Source of the DNA: ZCTH02-B3 sp036563895 | Lineage (GTDB): Bacteria > Bacillota > Bacilli > Paenibacillales > Paenibacillaceae | Reading direction: 5' to 3' | Length of the DNA: 16,048 bases | Assembly: GCA_036563895.1 (NCBI GenBank) | Contig: DATCLN010000074.1 | Span: 1 to 16,048, forward strand | Shown here: positions 1 through 6,790 of the stretch, in pieces | Layout: each line of letters begins with the position of its first letter | How positions within the stretch are numbered: the stretch's first letter is position 1 | Notes under the pieces: model-generated | The model's database searches: none | Told to the model about the DNA's origin: nothing | What the model saw: only the letters and a program-made list of their open reading frames with translations | Made by a program: the position numbers and the translations under genes

Positions 1-201
1 GATCACGCCGGCCGGCTGGTGCAGGTCGTCCAGCGGGGCGATGTTGATCAGGTCGATGGACAGCACATTGTCCCCGACGAACTTGCGAAATTCGGGATCC
101 ATGCCGGCGCCCCCCTTGTGGCCGGGAATGTGGAACTGCAGGGGCTTGCGCGCGGCATGGCGGCGCACCGCCTCGAACAACGGCGCGCGGGAATGGTCCA
201 T
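1..201 (-). CDS. Orn/Lys/Arg decarboxylase, N-terminal 67 residues only (partial)
   Basis: This is the start of a PLP-dependent basic amino-acid decarboxylase of the SpeA/YaaO type (arginine, lysine or ornithine to polyamine precursors, cytosolic). The reverse strand reads openly from an ATG at 201 to the window edge. It carries the family's N-terminal signature: PLFEAV near residue 7, QFHIPGHKGG at 22-31, DPEFRKF, then LSIDLINIAPLDDLHQPAGVI. That last segment is a hallmark of the fold-I decarboxylase N-terminus. A modest GGTGA Shine-Dalgarno lies 6 bases before the ATG. The PLP lysine and the residues that would set substrate choice lie outside the window, so the exact substrate cannot be given. 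The gene is divergent from the MFS exporter at 417 and has a clear promoter at 275-302. Confidence 0.88.
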   Translation of the reverse strand, partial: MDHSRAPLFEAVRRHAARKPLQFHIPGHKGGAGMDPEFRKFVGDNVLSIDLINIAPLDDLHQPAGVI

Positions 202-274
202 GGCGGGTCACCGTCTTTTCTGTCAAACTTGCCGTCCCGGCGGTTTGCAAGGTTCCCGCATCCGGGACAAGCTG

Positions 275-302
275 AGTATAGCAAAAACGCCGGCGATTGC
301 AA
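275..302 (-). promoter_or_regulatory. Sigma-A-type promoter of the decarboxylase gene
   Basis: On the minus strand, TTGCAA (302-297) and TATACT (280-275) are separated by 16 bases. A TGC just before the -10 makes an extended -10. Transcription would start near 268, about 67 bases before the ATG at 201. Confidence 0.65.
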
Positions 303-321
303 CGGCTTTGACGGCCGGTGC

Positions 322-338
322 ACGGTTCACAAAACCGT
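322..338. repeat. 17-bp inverted repeat between two divergent promoters
   Basis: ACGGTT (322-327) and AACCGT (333-338) form perfect arms around a 5-base centre. The element lies between the -35 of the leftward decarboxylase promoter (302) and the -35 of the rightward MFS promoter (352). It has no T-tract, so it is not a terminator. Its position suits an operator for a dimeric regulator, but no regulator gene is visible beside it. Confidence 0.4.
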
Positions 339-351
339 CACGCCGGAAAAT

Positions 352-380
352 TTGGAACCGGGTTGTCCGTATGCTACCAT
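352..380 (+). promoter_or_regulatory. Sigma-A-type promoter of the MFS exporter
   Basis: TTGGAA (352-357) and TACCAT (375-380) are 17 bases apart, with TGC directly before the -10 (extended -10). The predicted start is near 387, giving a short leader that ends in the GAAGGAGG ribosome-binding site at 401-408. Confidence 0.6.
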
Positions 381-416
381 ATGGATTGTTACGGATTCGG
401 GAAGGAGGCCCGCTGC

Positions 417-1592
417 ATGGACCGCAGGCTGGCCGTGGCCGCGCTGATGATCTTCACGGTGTTTCTCGGATTCGGCATCATCATCCCCGTGCTGCCAATG
501 ATGGTCGCCGACATCGACCGGAGCACCGCGGAATGGCATACCGGACTTTTGCTTTCCCTTTACTCCCTCATGTCCTTTTTGTTATCTCCCTTCTGGGGCA
601 GCCGCTCGGAACGGGTGGGGCGCCGCCCCGTGATCCTGACCGGCGTGCTGGGATTCTGCGTCAGCTTCATCCTGTTCGGCCTCGCGGAAGACCGGCTCTG
701 GCTGATGTACGTGTCCCGGCTGCTCGGGGGACTGTTCTCCGGCGCCGTTACGGCTTCCATCGTGGCGTATGTGGCGGACATCACCACGGACCGGGACCGC
801 ACCAAAGGGATGGCCGTCATCGGCATGAGCATCGGCCTCGGCTTCACCTTCGGGCCCTTTATCGGCGGTCTGCTCAGCGAGGTGAGCCTGGGCACGCCGT
901 TTTTCGCCGCGGCGGGCCTGTCGCTGCTCACTTTCGTCCTGGGGTGGACGCAGCTTACGGAATCCCTTCCCGCCGAAAGGCGGACGGTTGAGCGGGCCGA
1001 GCCCCGCACTTCCCGCTGGGCCGCCTTTCGCGGATCCCTCAAATACCTGTACGTCCTGGCGTTTTTCGTCACCTTCTCCCTGGCCATCCTCGAAGCCACG
1101 CTGCAGCTGTACGGGATGGACCGCTTTGACGCCACGCCGCGCAACGTGGGCATCATGTTTTTCTTCTGCGGCCTGATCGGCGCATTGGTGCAGGGGGGAT
1201 TCGTGCGCCGCTACGTCAGCCAAGGCCGGGAAGGATGGTACATCGGCGCCGGCCTCGTCCTTTCCGCGGCCGGCTTCTTCCTGCTGCTGACCGCCAGCAG
1301 CTGGATTGCCGCCACCGTCTACCTGTGCATCTTCGGCGTGGGCAACGCCATCCTGCGCCCCTGCGTGACGTCCCTCATCACCCAGCGGACGACGGTGGGC
1401 CAGGGCGTGGCCTCCGGCCTCAATTCCTCGATGGACAGCCTGGGGCGCATCGTGGGACCCATGCTCGGCGCGGCGCTCCTGTGGCTGGCCGACTGGCTGC
1501 CCTTCGCGGTGGCGGGCCTGCTGTCGCTGGCCTCCCTCGGGCTGCTTTTCCGTTTCCGCCGGCTGGACCGGGTTTCTTCGCTCTCCGCCTGA
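417..1592 (+). CDS. MFS drug:proton antiporter-type exporter (TetA-like)
   Basis: This is a 391-residue integral membrane protein of the major facilitator superfamily, most like the 12-helix drug:H+ antiporters (TetA/multidrug class). The ATG at 417 is chosen because GAAGGAGG lies 8 bases upstream and the first helix starts straight after it; an upstream in-frame extension has no such site. Motif A in the 2-3 loop reads GSRSERVGRRP (61-71), and helix 5 has the antiporter motif C pattern GLGFTFGPFIGG (140-151). A charged central loop (about residues 180-200) separates the two six-helix halves. The length is normal and there is no frameshift. The substrate is unknown; antibiotic or metabolite efflux are both possible. 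It stands alone between its own promoter and a gap containing the next gene's promoter. Confidence 0.85.
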   Translation: MDRRLAVAALMIFTVFLGFGIIIPVLPMMVADIDRSTAEWHTGLLLSLYSLMSFLLSPFWGSRSERVGRRPVILTGVLGFCVSFILFGLAEDRLWLMYVSRLLGGLFSGAVTASIVAYVADITTDRDRTKGMAVIGMSIGLGFTFGPFIGGLLSEVSLGTPFFAAAGLSLLTFVLGWTQLTESLPAERRTVERAEPRTSRWAAFRGSLKYLYVLAFFVTFSLAILEATLQLYGMDRFDATPRNVGIMFFFCGLIGALVQGGFVRRYVSQGREGWYIGAGLVLSAAGFFLLLTASSWIAATVYLCIFGVGNAILRPCVTSLITQRTTVGQGVASGLNSSMDSLGRIVGPMLGAALLWLADWLPFAVAGLLSLASLGLLFRFRRLDRVSSLSA

Positions 1593-1699
1593 TTCCGGAA
1601 GGTGCGGGTCCGGACACCCTCGAACCGCGATGCGGTCCGTTCGGCCGCGAAACCGGTTTTCAAGGGAAAGTTTCCCTCCGAAACAGGCAAGAAACCGTG

Positions 1700-1729
1700 T
1701 TGCCAGAACATAAAATGAGGTTGTAAGAT
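1700..1729 (+). promoter_or_regulatory. Candidate promoter of the small hypothetical gene
   Basis: TTGCCA (1700-1705) and TAAGAT (1724-1729) are 18 bases apart, in an AT-richer patch of the 1593-1795 gap. No convincing intrinsic terminator for the MFS gene was seen in that gap, so readthrough is possible. Confidence 0.45.
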
Positions 1730-1795
1730 AGGTTTGAGGAGATGTCCGAACATTCGGCCGCTTCCGGACGCGACCGCACGGCGGAGGTGAAGGGC

Positions 1796-2035
1796 ATGGA
1801 ACACCGGACGCTTTATCCGAACCGGTCCGGGCGCCCTCAGGTGACGGTGGAAGAGATGCTGCAGGCGTTTCGTTCCAAGAGGGCCGAGCAGCGCGCCCGC
1901 GTCCTCCGCATGGAAATCGATTACGAGCTGGCGGTGCTTTATGAAGCCCTGCAGCACGGCCGTACCGAGGAAGCGGACGCTTGCAAGCAGAGGCTCAAGA
2001 GCATGCGCCTCGAGATGATGCAGCTGGAGTTGTGA
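1796..2035 (+). CDS. Small conserved-looking hypothetical protein, charged and helical
   Basis: This is a 79-residue protein of no recognised family. It is rich in Arg, Glu and Leu, with no membrane segment, signal peptide or cysteine motif (one Cys). From about residue 17 to the end it reads as continuous amphipathic helix (VTVEEMLQAFRSKRAEQRAR, then LYEALQ and KQRLKSMRLEMMQLEL), which suggests a helical hairpin or coiled coil and perhaps protein binding. The ATG at 1796 is preferred because GGAGGTGA lies 5 bases upstream. An in-frame ATG at 1742 would add 18 residues, but its GAGGAG abuts the codon. The gene has its own candidate promoter and is closed by a strong terminator, so it is probably monocistronic. 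The function is unknown. Confidence 0.65.
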   Translation: MEHRTLYPNRSGRPQVTVEEMLQAFRSKRAEQRARVLRMEIDYELAVLYEALQHGRTEEADACKQRLKSMRLEMMQLEL

Positions 2036-2043
2036 GCCATGGC

Positions 2044-2072
2044 GGCCGCCGCGAAGGCGGCCTTGTTTTTTT
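2044..2072 (+). terminator. Rho-independent terminator after the small hypothetical gene
   Basis: GGCCGCC (2044-2050), a 5-base loop and GGCGGCC (2056-2062) form a perfect 7-bp GC stem, followed by TTGTTTTTTT (2063-2072). It starts 9 bases after the stop codon. A second inverted repeat, TTGCGC/GCGCAA at 2071-2087, follows directly. Confidence 0.85.
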
Positions 2073-2093
2073 GCGCGTTTTGCGCAAAAAGAT

Positions 2094-2121
2094 TTGCAGC
2101 CGGCGCATTTTCTGGTACTTT
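2094..2121 (+). promoter_or_regulatory. Candidate promoter of the axe2-gnd-aro-PTS gene run
   Basis: TTGCAG (2094-2099) and TACTTT (2116-2121) are 16 bases apart, with TGG before the -10 (extended -10). It lies just after the terminator at 2044-2072 and about 54 bases before the first start codon. It is the only convincing promoter seen before 10443 on this strand. Confidence 0.45.
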
Positions 2122-2174
2122 TTATTCATGTGCGGGATTTTCACAGAAAAAACCGGATGGGAGGGGGGCTCGGC

Positions 2175-2822
2175 ATGAAATTGGAACGGCGCGACAAGCT
2201 GCTCATGATCGGCGATTCCATCACCGACTGCGGACGGCTGAGACCGGTGGGCGAAGGGCAGCCCGACGCCCTCGGCAACGGCTACGTGGCGCTGGTCGAC
2301 GCGATGCTGCGGGCGGCGCGTCCCGACCTGCAAATCCGCGTGGTGAACATGGGCATCAGCGGCAACACGGTGCGGGACCTCAAGGAGCGTTGGGAAACCG
2401 ACGTCATGGAATTGCGCCCCGACTGGGTATCGGTGATGATCGGCATCAACGACGTCTGGCGGCAGTTTGACCGGCCGCACATTCCGGAAAGGCACGTGTA
2501 TCCGGACGAATACGAAGCCACGCTGGACGAGCTGGTGCGGCGGACGCTTCCGCACGTGAAGGGCATGGTGCTCCTCACGCCGTTTTACATAGAACCGAAC
2601 CGGAGTGATCCGATGCGGGCCATGACGGACCGGTACGGGACCATCGTCCGGCGGACGGCGGAGCGCCACGGCACGCTGTTCGCGGACACCCAGGCGGCCT
2701 TCGACCGCCTGCTGGAGCACCTGTATCCGGCCGTCCTTGCGCCGGACCGCGTGCATCCGCATCTGACGGGCCATTACGTGCTGGCCAGGACGTTCCTTGA
2801 AGCGCTGGACTTCCCGATTTAG
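2175..2822 (+). CDS. axe2: SGNH/GDSL acetylxylan esterase, Axe2-like
   Basis: This is a 215-residue SGNH-family serine esterase, closely resembling Axe2 of Geobacillus stearothermophilus, which removes acetyl groups from xylan and xylo-oligosaccharides. Block I is MIGDSITDCGR with nucleophile Ser15. Block II is NMGISGNTVRDLK (Gly63 or Asn64 oxyanion region). Block III is MIGINDVWRQ with Asn92. Block V is DRVHPHLTGH with Asp191 and His194. These triad positions match those remembered for Axe2. There is no signal peptide, so it acts inside the cell, as Axe2 does. The ATG at 2175 has GGGAGGGGGG just upstream. It is the first gene of the run and lies 53 bases before gnd. The other xylan-use genes that surround Axe2 in Geobacillus are absent here, so the natural substrate could be another acetylated sugar. 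Confidence 0.88.
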   Translation: MKLERRDKLLMIGDSITDCGRLRPVGEGQPDALGNGYVALVDAMLRAARPDLQIRVVNMGISGNTVRDLKERWETDVMELRPDWVSVMIGINDVWRQFDRPHIPERHVYPDEYEATLDELVRRTLPHVKGMVLLTPFYIEPNRSDPMRAMTDRYGTIVRRTAERHGTLFADTQAAFDRLLEHLYPAVLAPDRVHPHLTGHYVLARTFLEALDFPI

Positions 2823-2875
2823 GCCGAAAAGGGTAAAATGAAAATCGTCGTGAAAAACGGAGGATGAAGGGATTT

Positions 2876-4291
2876 ATGTCGAAAGCACACATCGGCGTCA
2901 TGGGCCTTGCGGTCATGGGACGCAACCTTGCGCTCAACATCGAAAGCCGCGGGTATACGGTGGCGGTCTACAACCGATCCCCGGAGAAAACCCGCGACCT
3001 GCTGGAGACGGACGGCAAAGGCCGGAGGCTCGTCGGCGCCTTTTCGATTCCCGAATTCGTGGGCCTGCTGGAGAAGCCCCGGAAGATCATCGTCATGGTG
3101 CAGGCGGGTGCCGGCACGGACGCGGCCATCGAAGCGCTGGTGCCGCATCTGGAAGAAGGGGACATCCTGATCGACGGCGGCAACGCCCACTTCCCCGACA
3201 CGCAGCGCCGCTTCCGGGAACTGTCGGCCCGGGGCATCCGCTTCCTGGGCATGGGGGTCTCCGGCGGCGAAGAAGGGGCCCTGAAGGGGCCCGCCCTCAT
3301 GCCGGGCGGACCCGAAGAGGCTTACCGCGCGGTGGAGCCGATTCTCACGGCCATCGCGGCCAAGGTGAACGGCGACCCGTGCTGCACCTACATCGGTCCG
3401 GACGGTTCGGGCCATTTCGTCAAAATGGTCCACAACGGCATCGAATACGGCGACATGCAGCTCATCTGCGAGGCGTACCACCTGCTCCGCGACGTGGCGG
3501 GGCTGTCCATGGAAGAGCTGCACGAGACCTTCGCGGAATGGAACAAGGGCGAGCTGGACAGCTACCTGATCCAGATCACCGCCGACATCCTGTCCAAGAA
3601 GGATCCCGAAACGGGAAAACCCATGGTGGACGTCATCCTGGACGCCGCGGGCCAGAAGGGCACCGGCAAATGGACCAGCCAGAACGCCCTGGATCTGGGC
3701 GTGCCGCTGACCATCGTCACCGAAGCGGTGTTCGCCCGCTTCCTGTCGGCGCTGAAAGAGGAGCGCGTCGAAGCGTCGAGAAGGCTGGGCGGCCCCAGAC
3801 CGGCGCCCTTCACGGGAGACCGGGCGGCGTTCGTGGAACAGGTGCGCCGGGCGCTGTACGCCAGCAAGATCTGCTCCTATGCCCAGGGCTTCGCGCAGAT
3901 GCGCGCCGCCTCCGAGGCGTACGGCTGGAACCTGCGCTACGGCGACATCGCCATGATCTTCCGCGGCGGCTGCATCATCCGCGCCCGCTTCCTGCAGAAC
4001 ATCCGGGACGCCTTCTCCCGCAATCCGGATCTGAAAAATCTGCTGCTGGACGACTATTTCAAGGGAGTCGTCGAATCGTATCAGGATGCGTGGCGCGAAG
4101 TGGTGGCCGTCGCGGTGAGAAGCGGCATTCCGGTGCCGGCGTTCTCCAGCGCGCTGGCCTACTATGACAGCTACCGCTCGGAGCGGCTGCCGGCCAATCT
4201 GCTGCAGGCGCAGCGCGACTACTTCGGCGCGCACACCTTCCAGAGGGTGGACAAGGAAGGCGTGTTCCACCACAACTGGCTGGAAAGCTGA
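2876..4291 (+). CDS. gnd: 6-phosphogluconate dehydrogenase, decarboxylating
   Basis: It oxidises 6-phosphogluconate to ribulose-5-phosphate and CO2 in the oxidative pentose phosphate pathway (cytosolic, usually a dimer). The 471 residues are normal length. The N-terminal Rossmann fold opens IGVMGLAVMGRNLALN (6-21). YNRSPEKT at 32-39 is the NADP-type phosphate-binding loop, unlike the NAD-type GntZ paralog. VSGGEEGA (128-135) and HFVKMVHNGIEYGDMQ (180-195), with catalytic Lys183 and Glu190, are intact. The C-terminus SALAYYDSYR...FHHNWLES is typical. ATG 2876 gives the family's usual N-terminus; an in-frame ATG at 2864 overlaps the GGAGG site and the stop of a nine-codon mini-ORF. It follows axe2 by 53 bases and precedes aroK by 65. 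The product pool can supply erythrose-4-phosphate to the aro genes downstream. Confidence 0.96.
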   Translation: MSKAHIGVMGLAVMGRNLALNIESRGYTVAVYNRSPEKTRDLLETDGKGRRLVGAFSIPEFVGLLEKPRKIIVMVQAGAGTDAAIEALVPHLEEGDILIDGGNAHFPDTQRRFRELSARGIRFLGMGVSGGEEGALKGPALMPGGPEEAYRAVEPILTAIAAKVNGDPCCTYIGPDGSGHFVKMVHNGIEYGDMQLICEAYHLLRDVAGLSMEELHETFAEWNKGELDSYLIQITADILSKKDPETGKPMVDVILDAAGQKGTGKWTSQNALDLGVPLTIVTEAVFARFLSALKEERVEASRRLGGPRPAPFTGDRAAFVEQVRRALYASKICSYAQGFAQMRAASEAYGWNLRYGDIAMIFRGGCIIRARFLQNIRDAFSRNPDLKNLLLDDYFKGVVESYQDAWREVVAVAVRSGIPVPAFSSALAYYDSYRSERLPANLLQAQRDYFGAHTFQRVDKEGVFHHNWLES

Positions 4292-4356
4292 CGGCCGGAC
4301 GGGCGGAGCGGCAGGCCTTCCTCTGATCATACGAACGGGAAAACGGAGCGAGAGCA

Positions 4357-4893
4357 TTGGACGCCATGTGGGAACGCGGCAGACGTCCGCGCAACATCGT
4401 GCTGGTCGGCTTCATGGGCACGGGCAAGACGGCGGTGGCGCGCCTGCTCGCCGGCCGGCTCGGTTACGCCGCGGTGGATACGGACGATGAAATCGAACGG
4501 CGGGCGGGCAAGACCATCGCCGAAATTTTCGCCTCGGAAGGGGAAGCGCATTTTCGCGACCTGGAAACGCAGGTGCTGCGGGAGACGCTGGCGGGCGAAG
4601 GTCAGGTGGTCGCCACGGGCGGCGGGGCGGTGCTGCGGGAAGAAAACCGCCGCCTCATGCTGGCCTCGGGCTGGGTCGTCGCCCTGACGGCGGACGCGGA
4701 AACCCTGATCGCCCGCCTGGCCCGGCCCGCGGAAGCGGGAGTCCGGCCCCTTCTGGCCGGCGATGCGGAGCGGCGCGTGCGCGCGCTGCTCGAGGAACGC
4801 AAGCACGCCTACGATTTTGCGCACTGCACGATCGACACGTCCCGGCGGACGCCGGAGGAAGTCGCCGGACTGCTGATGCGCTGGATGTCATGA
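4357..4893 (+). CDS. aroK: Shikimate kinase
   Basis: It phosphorylates shikimate to shikimate-3-phosphate with ATP, the fifth step to chorismate. It has 178 residues with a TTG start, chosen because GGAG lies 8 bases upstream. The in-frame ATG at 4366 would have that site 17 bases away, but it cannot be excluded. The Walker A is GFMGTGKT (18-25). The shikimate-binding segment is DTDDEIERRAGKTIAEIF (41-58), followed by FRDLE. ATGGGAVLREENR (87-99) is the central GGG loop, and the lid holds RPLL. All expected landmarks are present. The stop lies 25 bases before aroA, whose product performs the next reaction, so the two are almost surely co-transcribed. Confidence 0.93.
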   Translation: MDAMWERGRRPRNIVLVGFMGTGKTAVARLLAGRLGYAAVDTDDEIERRAGKTIAEIFASEGEAHFRDLETQVLRETLAGEGQVVATGGGAVLREENRRLMLASGWVVALTADAETLIARLARPAEAGVRPLLAGDAERRVRALLEERKHAYDFAHCTIDTSRRTPEEVAGLLMRWMS

Positions 4894-4918
4894 AGCACGA
4901 GGGAGCGAGGGTTCGCCG

Positions 4919-6208
4919 ATGGATGTGATCGTCACCCCGACGCGGCGCCTGCGGGGGGAAATCCAGGCGCTGTCGTCGAAAAACTATACCACGCGATATC
5001 TTCTGGCGGCGGCGCTGGCGGAAGGGACCAGCGTCATTTTGCATCCCGCCCGCAGCGAAGACGGCGAAGCGATGCGCCGCTGCCTGCGGGATCTGGGCGC
5101 GGGGATCGAGGAGACGGAGGACAGGGTCGTCATCGCCGGCTTCGGGCGCAACCCCCGTCCGGTGCGCGAGCTCGACCCCGGCAACGCGGGGGCGGTGCTC
5201 CGCTTTCTGATGTCGGTGGCGACGCTGCTGCCCGAGGTGACCTTCGTCAATTCCTACCCCGAGTCCCTTGGCAGGCGGCCCCACAACGACCTGATCGACG
5301 CGCTGGAGCAGATGGGGGCGCGGGTCGAACACCGGGACGGCAGGCTCCCCATCACCATCCGCGGCGGGCGACCGCGGGGCGGACGCATCCGGGTGTCCGG
5401 GCGCGTCAGCTCGCAGTATCTCAGTTCGCTGCTGTTTTTCACCCCGCTGCTGGACGAGGACAGCGAAATCGAAGTGCTGCACGAACTGAAATCGAAGGTG
5501 GTCGTCGGGCAGACGCTGGAGGTGCTGGAAGAGGCGGGCATCCGGGTGGAAGCCTCGGAGGACCTGATGTTCTACCGCGTGCCAGGCCGCCAGCAATACC
5601 GGCCGCGGACGTACACCGTCCAGGGCGATTACCCGGGCTCGGCGGCGATCCTCGCGGCGGCGGCGGTGACGGAATCGGACGTGACGGTGCACCGCCTGAA
5701 GGCCGACAGCCGCCAGGGCGAACGGGCCGTCCTCGATGTGCTGAAGGCCATGGGCGTGCCGCTGACCCACGAGGGGGATTCCGTGCGGGTCAGGGGAGGC
5801 GGCCCGCTGAAAGCCGTGGAGTTCGACGGTGACGCCTTCACCGACGCGGTGCTGGCGATGGTCGCCGCGGCGGTGTTTGCGGAAGGCACGTCCAGGTTTT
5901 ACAATGTGGAGAACCTGAGATACAAGGAATGCGACCGGATCACGGATTTCCTGGCGGAACTCCGCAAGGCCGGGGCGAACGTGGAGGAACGGCGCGACGA
6001 GATCATCGTGCACGGCCGCCCGGAGGGCGTGGAAGGCGGCGTCGAGATCGACGCCCACTTCGACCACCGGGTCATCATGGCCCTGGCGGTGGTGGGTCTG
6101 CGCGCCAGGCGCCCCATCCGCATCCGGGACGCGCACCACGTCGCCAAGTCGTACCCGCAGTATTTTGATCATTTACGCCAACTGGGCGCGGAGGTAGAAT
6201 GGGTGTAA
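4919..6208 (+). CDS. aroA: 3-phosphoshikimate 1-carboxyvinyltransferase (EPSP synthase), atypical class
   Basis: It joins PEP to shikimate-3-phosphate to give EPSP. The 429 residues are normal for this two-domain fold. Assignment rests on fold-wide motifs plus direct linkage to aroK: NAGAVLRFL (89-97), SSQYLSSLL (164-172), GDYPGSAAILAA (236-247), FTDAVLAM with probable catalytic Asp309, LRYKECDRI with Glu337, DHRVIMALA (382-390) and HHVAKSYP. The oddity is the N-terminal active-site loop. The usual GDKSISHR is replaced by LSSKNYTTRYLLAAALAEG (Lys21-Asn22, Arg26), so the serine is lost and a Lys-Asn pair as in MurA appears. The NAGTAMRP loop also lacks the usual Thr and Pro. MurA itself is less likely, since its catalytic loop is not seen and the neighbour is aroK. 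The ATG at 4919 has GAGG 8 bases upstream. Confidence 0.9.
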   Translation: MDVIVTPTRRLRGEIQALSSKNYTTRYLLAAALAEGTSVILHPARSEDGEAMRRCLRDLGAGIEETEDRVVIAGFGRNPRPVRELDPGNAGAVLRFLMSVATLLPEVTFVNSYPESLGRRPHNDLIDALEQMGARVEHRDGRLPITIRGGRPRGGRIRVSGRVSSQYLSSLLFFTPLLDEDSEIEVLHELKSKVVVGQTLEVLEEAGIRVEASEDLMFYRVPGRQQYRPRTYTVQGDYPGSAAILAAAAVTESDVTVHRLKADSRQGERAVLDVLKAMGVPLTHEGDSVRVRGGGPLKAVEFDGDAFTDAVLAMVAAAVFAEGTSRFYNVENLRYKECDRITDFLAELRKAGANVEERRDEIIVHGRPEGVEGGVEIDAHFDHRVIMALAVVGLRARRPIRIRDAHHVAKSYPQYFDHLRQLGAEVEWV

Positions 6209-6211
6209 GAC

Positions 6212-6236
6212 GTCCCGCCCGCGACGCGGACGGGAC
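6212..6236 (+). other. Stable intercistronic hairpin before the CoA-binding gene
   Basis: GTCCCG-C-CCGC (6212-6222), loop GAC and GCGG-A-CGGGAC (6226-6236) form a 6+4 bp stem with one mismatch. There is no T-tract. It begins 3 bases after the aroA stop and ends 5 bases before the AAGGAGG site of the next gene. It may act in mRNA stability or processing, or in initiation control. Confidence 0.5.
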
Positions 6237-6258
6237 GCACCAAGGAGGCGAACCGGAA

Positions 6259-6690
6259 ATGGCTTTTGAGAACCCTTCGCGCGAGGAAATAAAGAGAATC
6301 CTGGAGAACGCGGGAGCCATCGCCGTGGTCGGGCTGTCCGACAATCCGGCGAGGGATTCCTACGGAGTGGCGGCGGCGATGAAGCAAAGGGGATACCGGA
6401 TCATTCCGGTCAATCCCAACGTGGAGAGCGTGCTGGGCGAACGGAGCTATCCGTCACTCAAGGACATTCCCGAACCGGTGGACATCGTCAACGTGTTCCG
6501 CCGGCCGGAGCATACGCCGGAAATCGCCAAAGAAGCGGCCGAGATCGGCGCGAAAGTGCTGTGGCTGCAGCTGGGCATCGTGAACGAGGAAGCGGCGGAG
6601 ATCGCCCGCAAAGCCGGCATGACGGTGATCATGGACCGCTGCATCAAGGTGGAGGATTCCCTCCTCTTTCCCGGAGGGAGACGGGGCTGA
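6259..6690 (+). CDS. CoA-binding domain protein (YccU/YneT type)
   Basis: This is a 143-residue single-domain protein with the Rossmann-like CoA-binding fold related to the N-terminal domain of succinyl-CoA synthetase alpha. IAVVGLSDNPARDSYGVAAA holds the glycine-rich nucleotide loop, followed by GYRIIPVNPN, YPSLKDIPEPVDIVNVFRRPEH, KVLWLQLGIVNEEA and the terminal DRCIKVE. These are all usual for stand-alone members such as YccU and YneT. No ligase domain is attached, and the physiological role of the family is unclear. The ATG at 6259 is preceded by AAGGAGG 10 bases upstream; an in-frame ATG at 6199 overlaps the end of aroA and lacks such a site. It lies between aroA and the PTS genes, each flanking gap holding a strong hairpin. 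Confidence 0.85.
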   Translation: MAFENPSREEIKRILENAGAIAVVGLSDNPARDSYGVAAAMKQRGYRIIPVNPNVESVLGERSYPSLKDIPEPVDIVNVFRRPEHTPEIAKEAAEIGAKVLWLQLGIVNEEAAEIARKAGMTVIMDRCIKVEDSLLFPGGRRG

Positions 6691-6740
6691 ACGCTTCGGC
6701 GGCACGCAAGGCGCCCCTCCGCCGCCGTGATGCCGGTCCC

Positions 6741-6769
6741 GGCCGGCGCCGCGAAGCGGGCCGCCGGCC
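6741..6769 (+). other. Very stable intercistronic hairpin just before the PTS EIICBA gene
   Basis: GGCCGGCGCCGC (6741-6752), loop GAA, GCGG (6756-6759), a 2-base bulge and CGCCGGCC (6762-6769) form a 12-bp GC-only stem. The AAAGGAG ribosome site starts 3 bases later at 6773. No T-tract follows, so it is not a classic terminator. A weaker repeat CGGCGGC/GCCGCCG (6697-6703/6721-6727) lies upstream in the same gap. Confidence 0.55.
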
Positions 6770-6790
6770 GCGAAAGGAGTGCGCAAGCCG

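Noticed and set aside
1600..1680. Inverted repeats after the MFS gene as a terminator
   Set aside because: Only short 5-6 bp stems were found (such as ACCGC/GCGGT), with no following T-tract.
2834..2839. Possible -10 TAAAAT giving gnd its own promoter
   Set aside because: No acceptable -35 lies 16-18 bases upstream. gnd is more simply read from the upstream gene.
4919..6208. Reading the aroA gene as murA because of the Lys-Asn motif
   Set aside because: The MurA catalytic Cys loop was not seen, EPSPS motifs run through the whole protein, and shikimate kinase lies 25 bases upstream.
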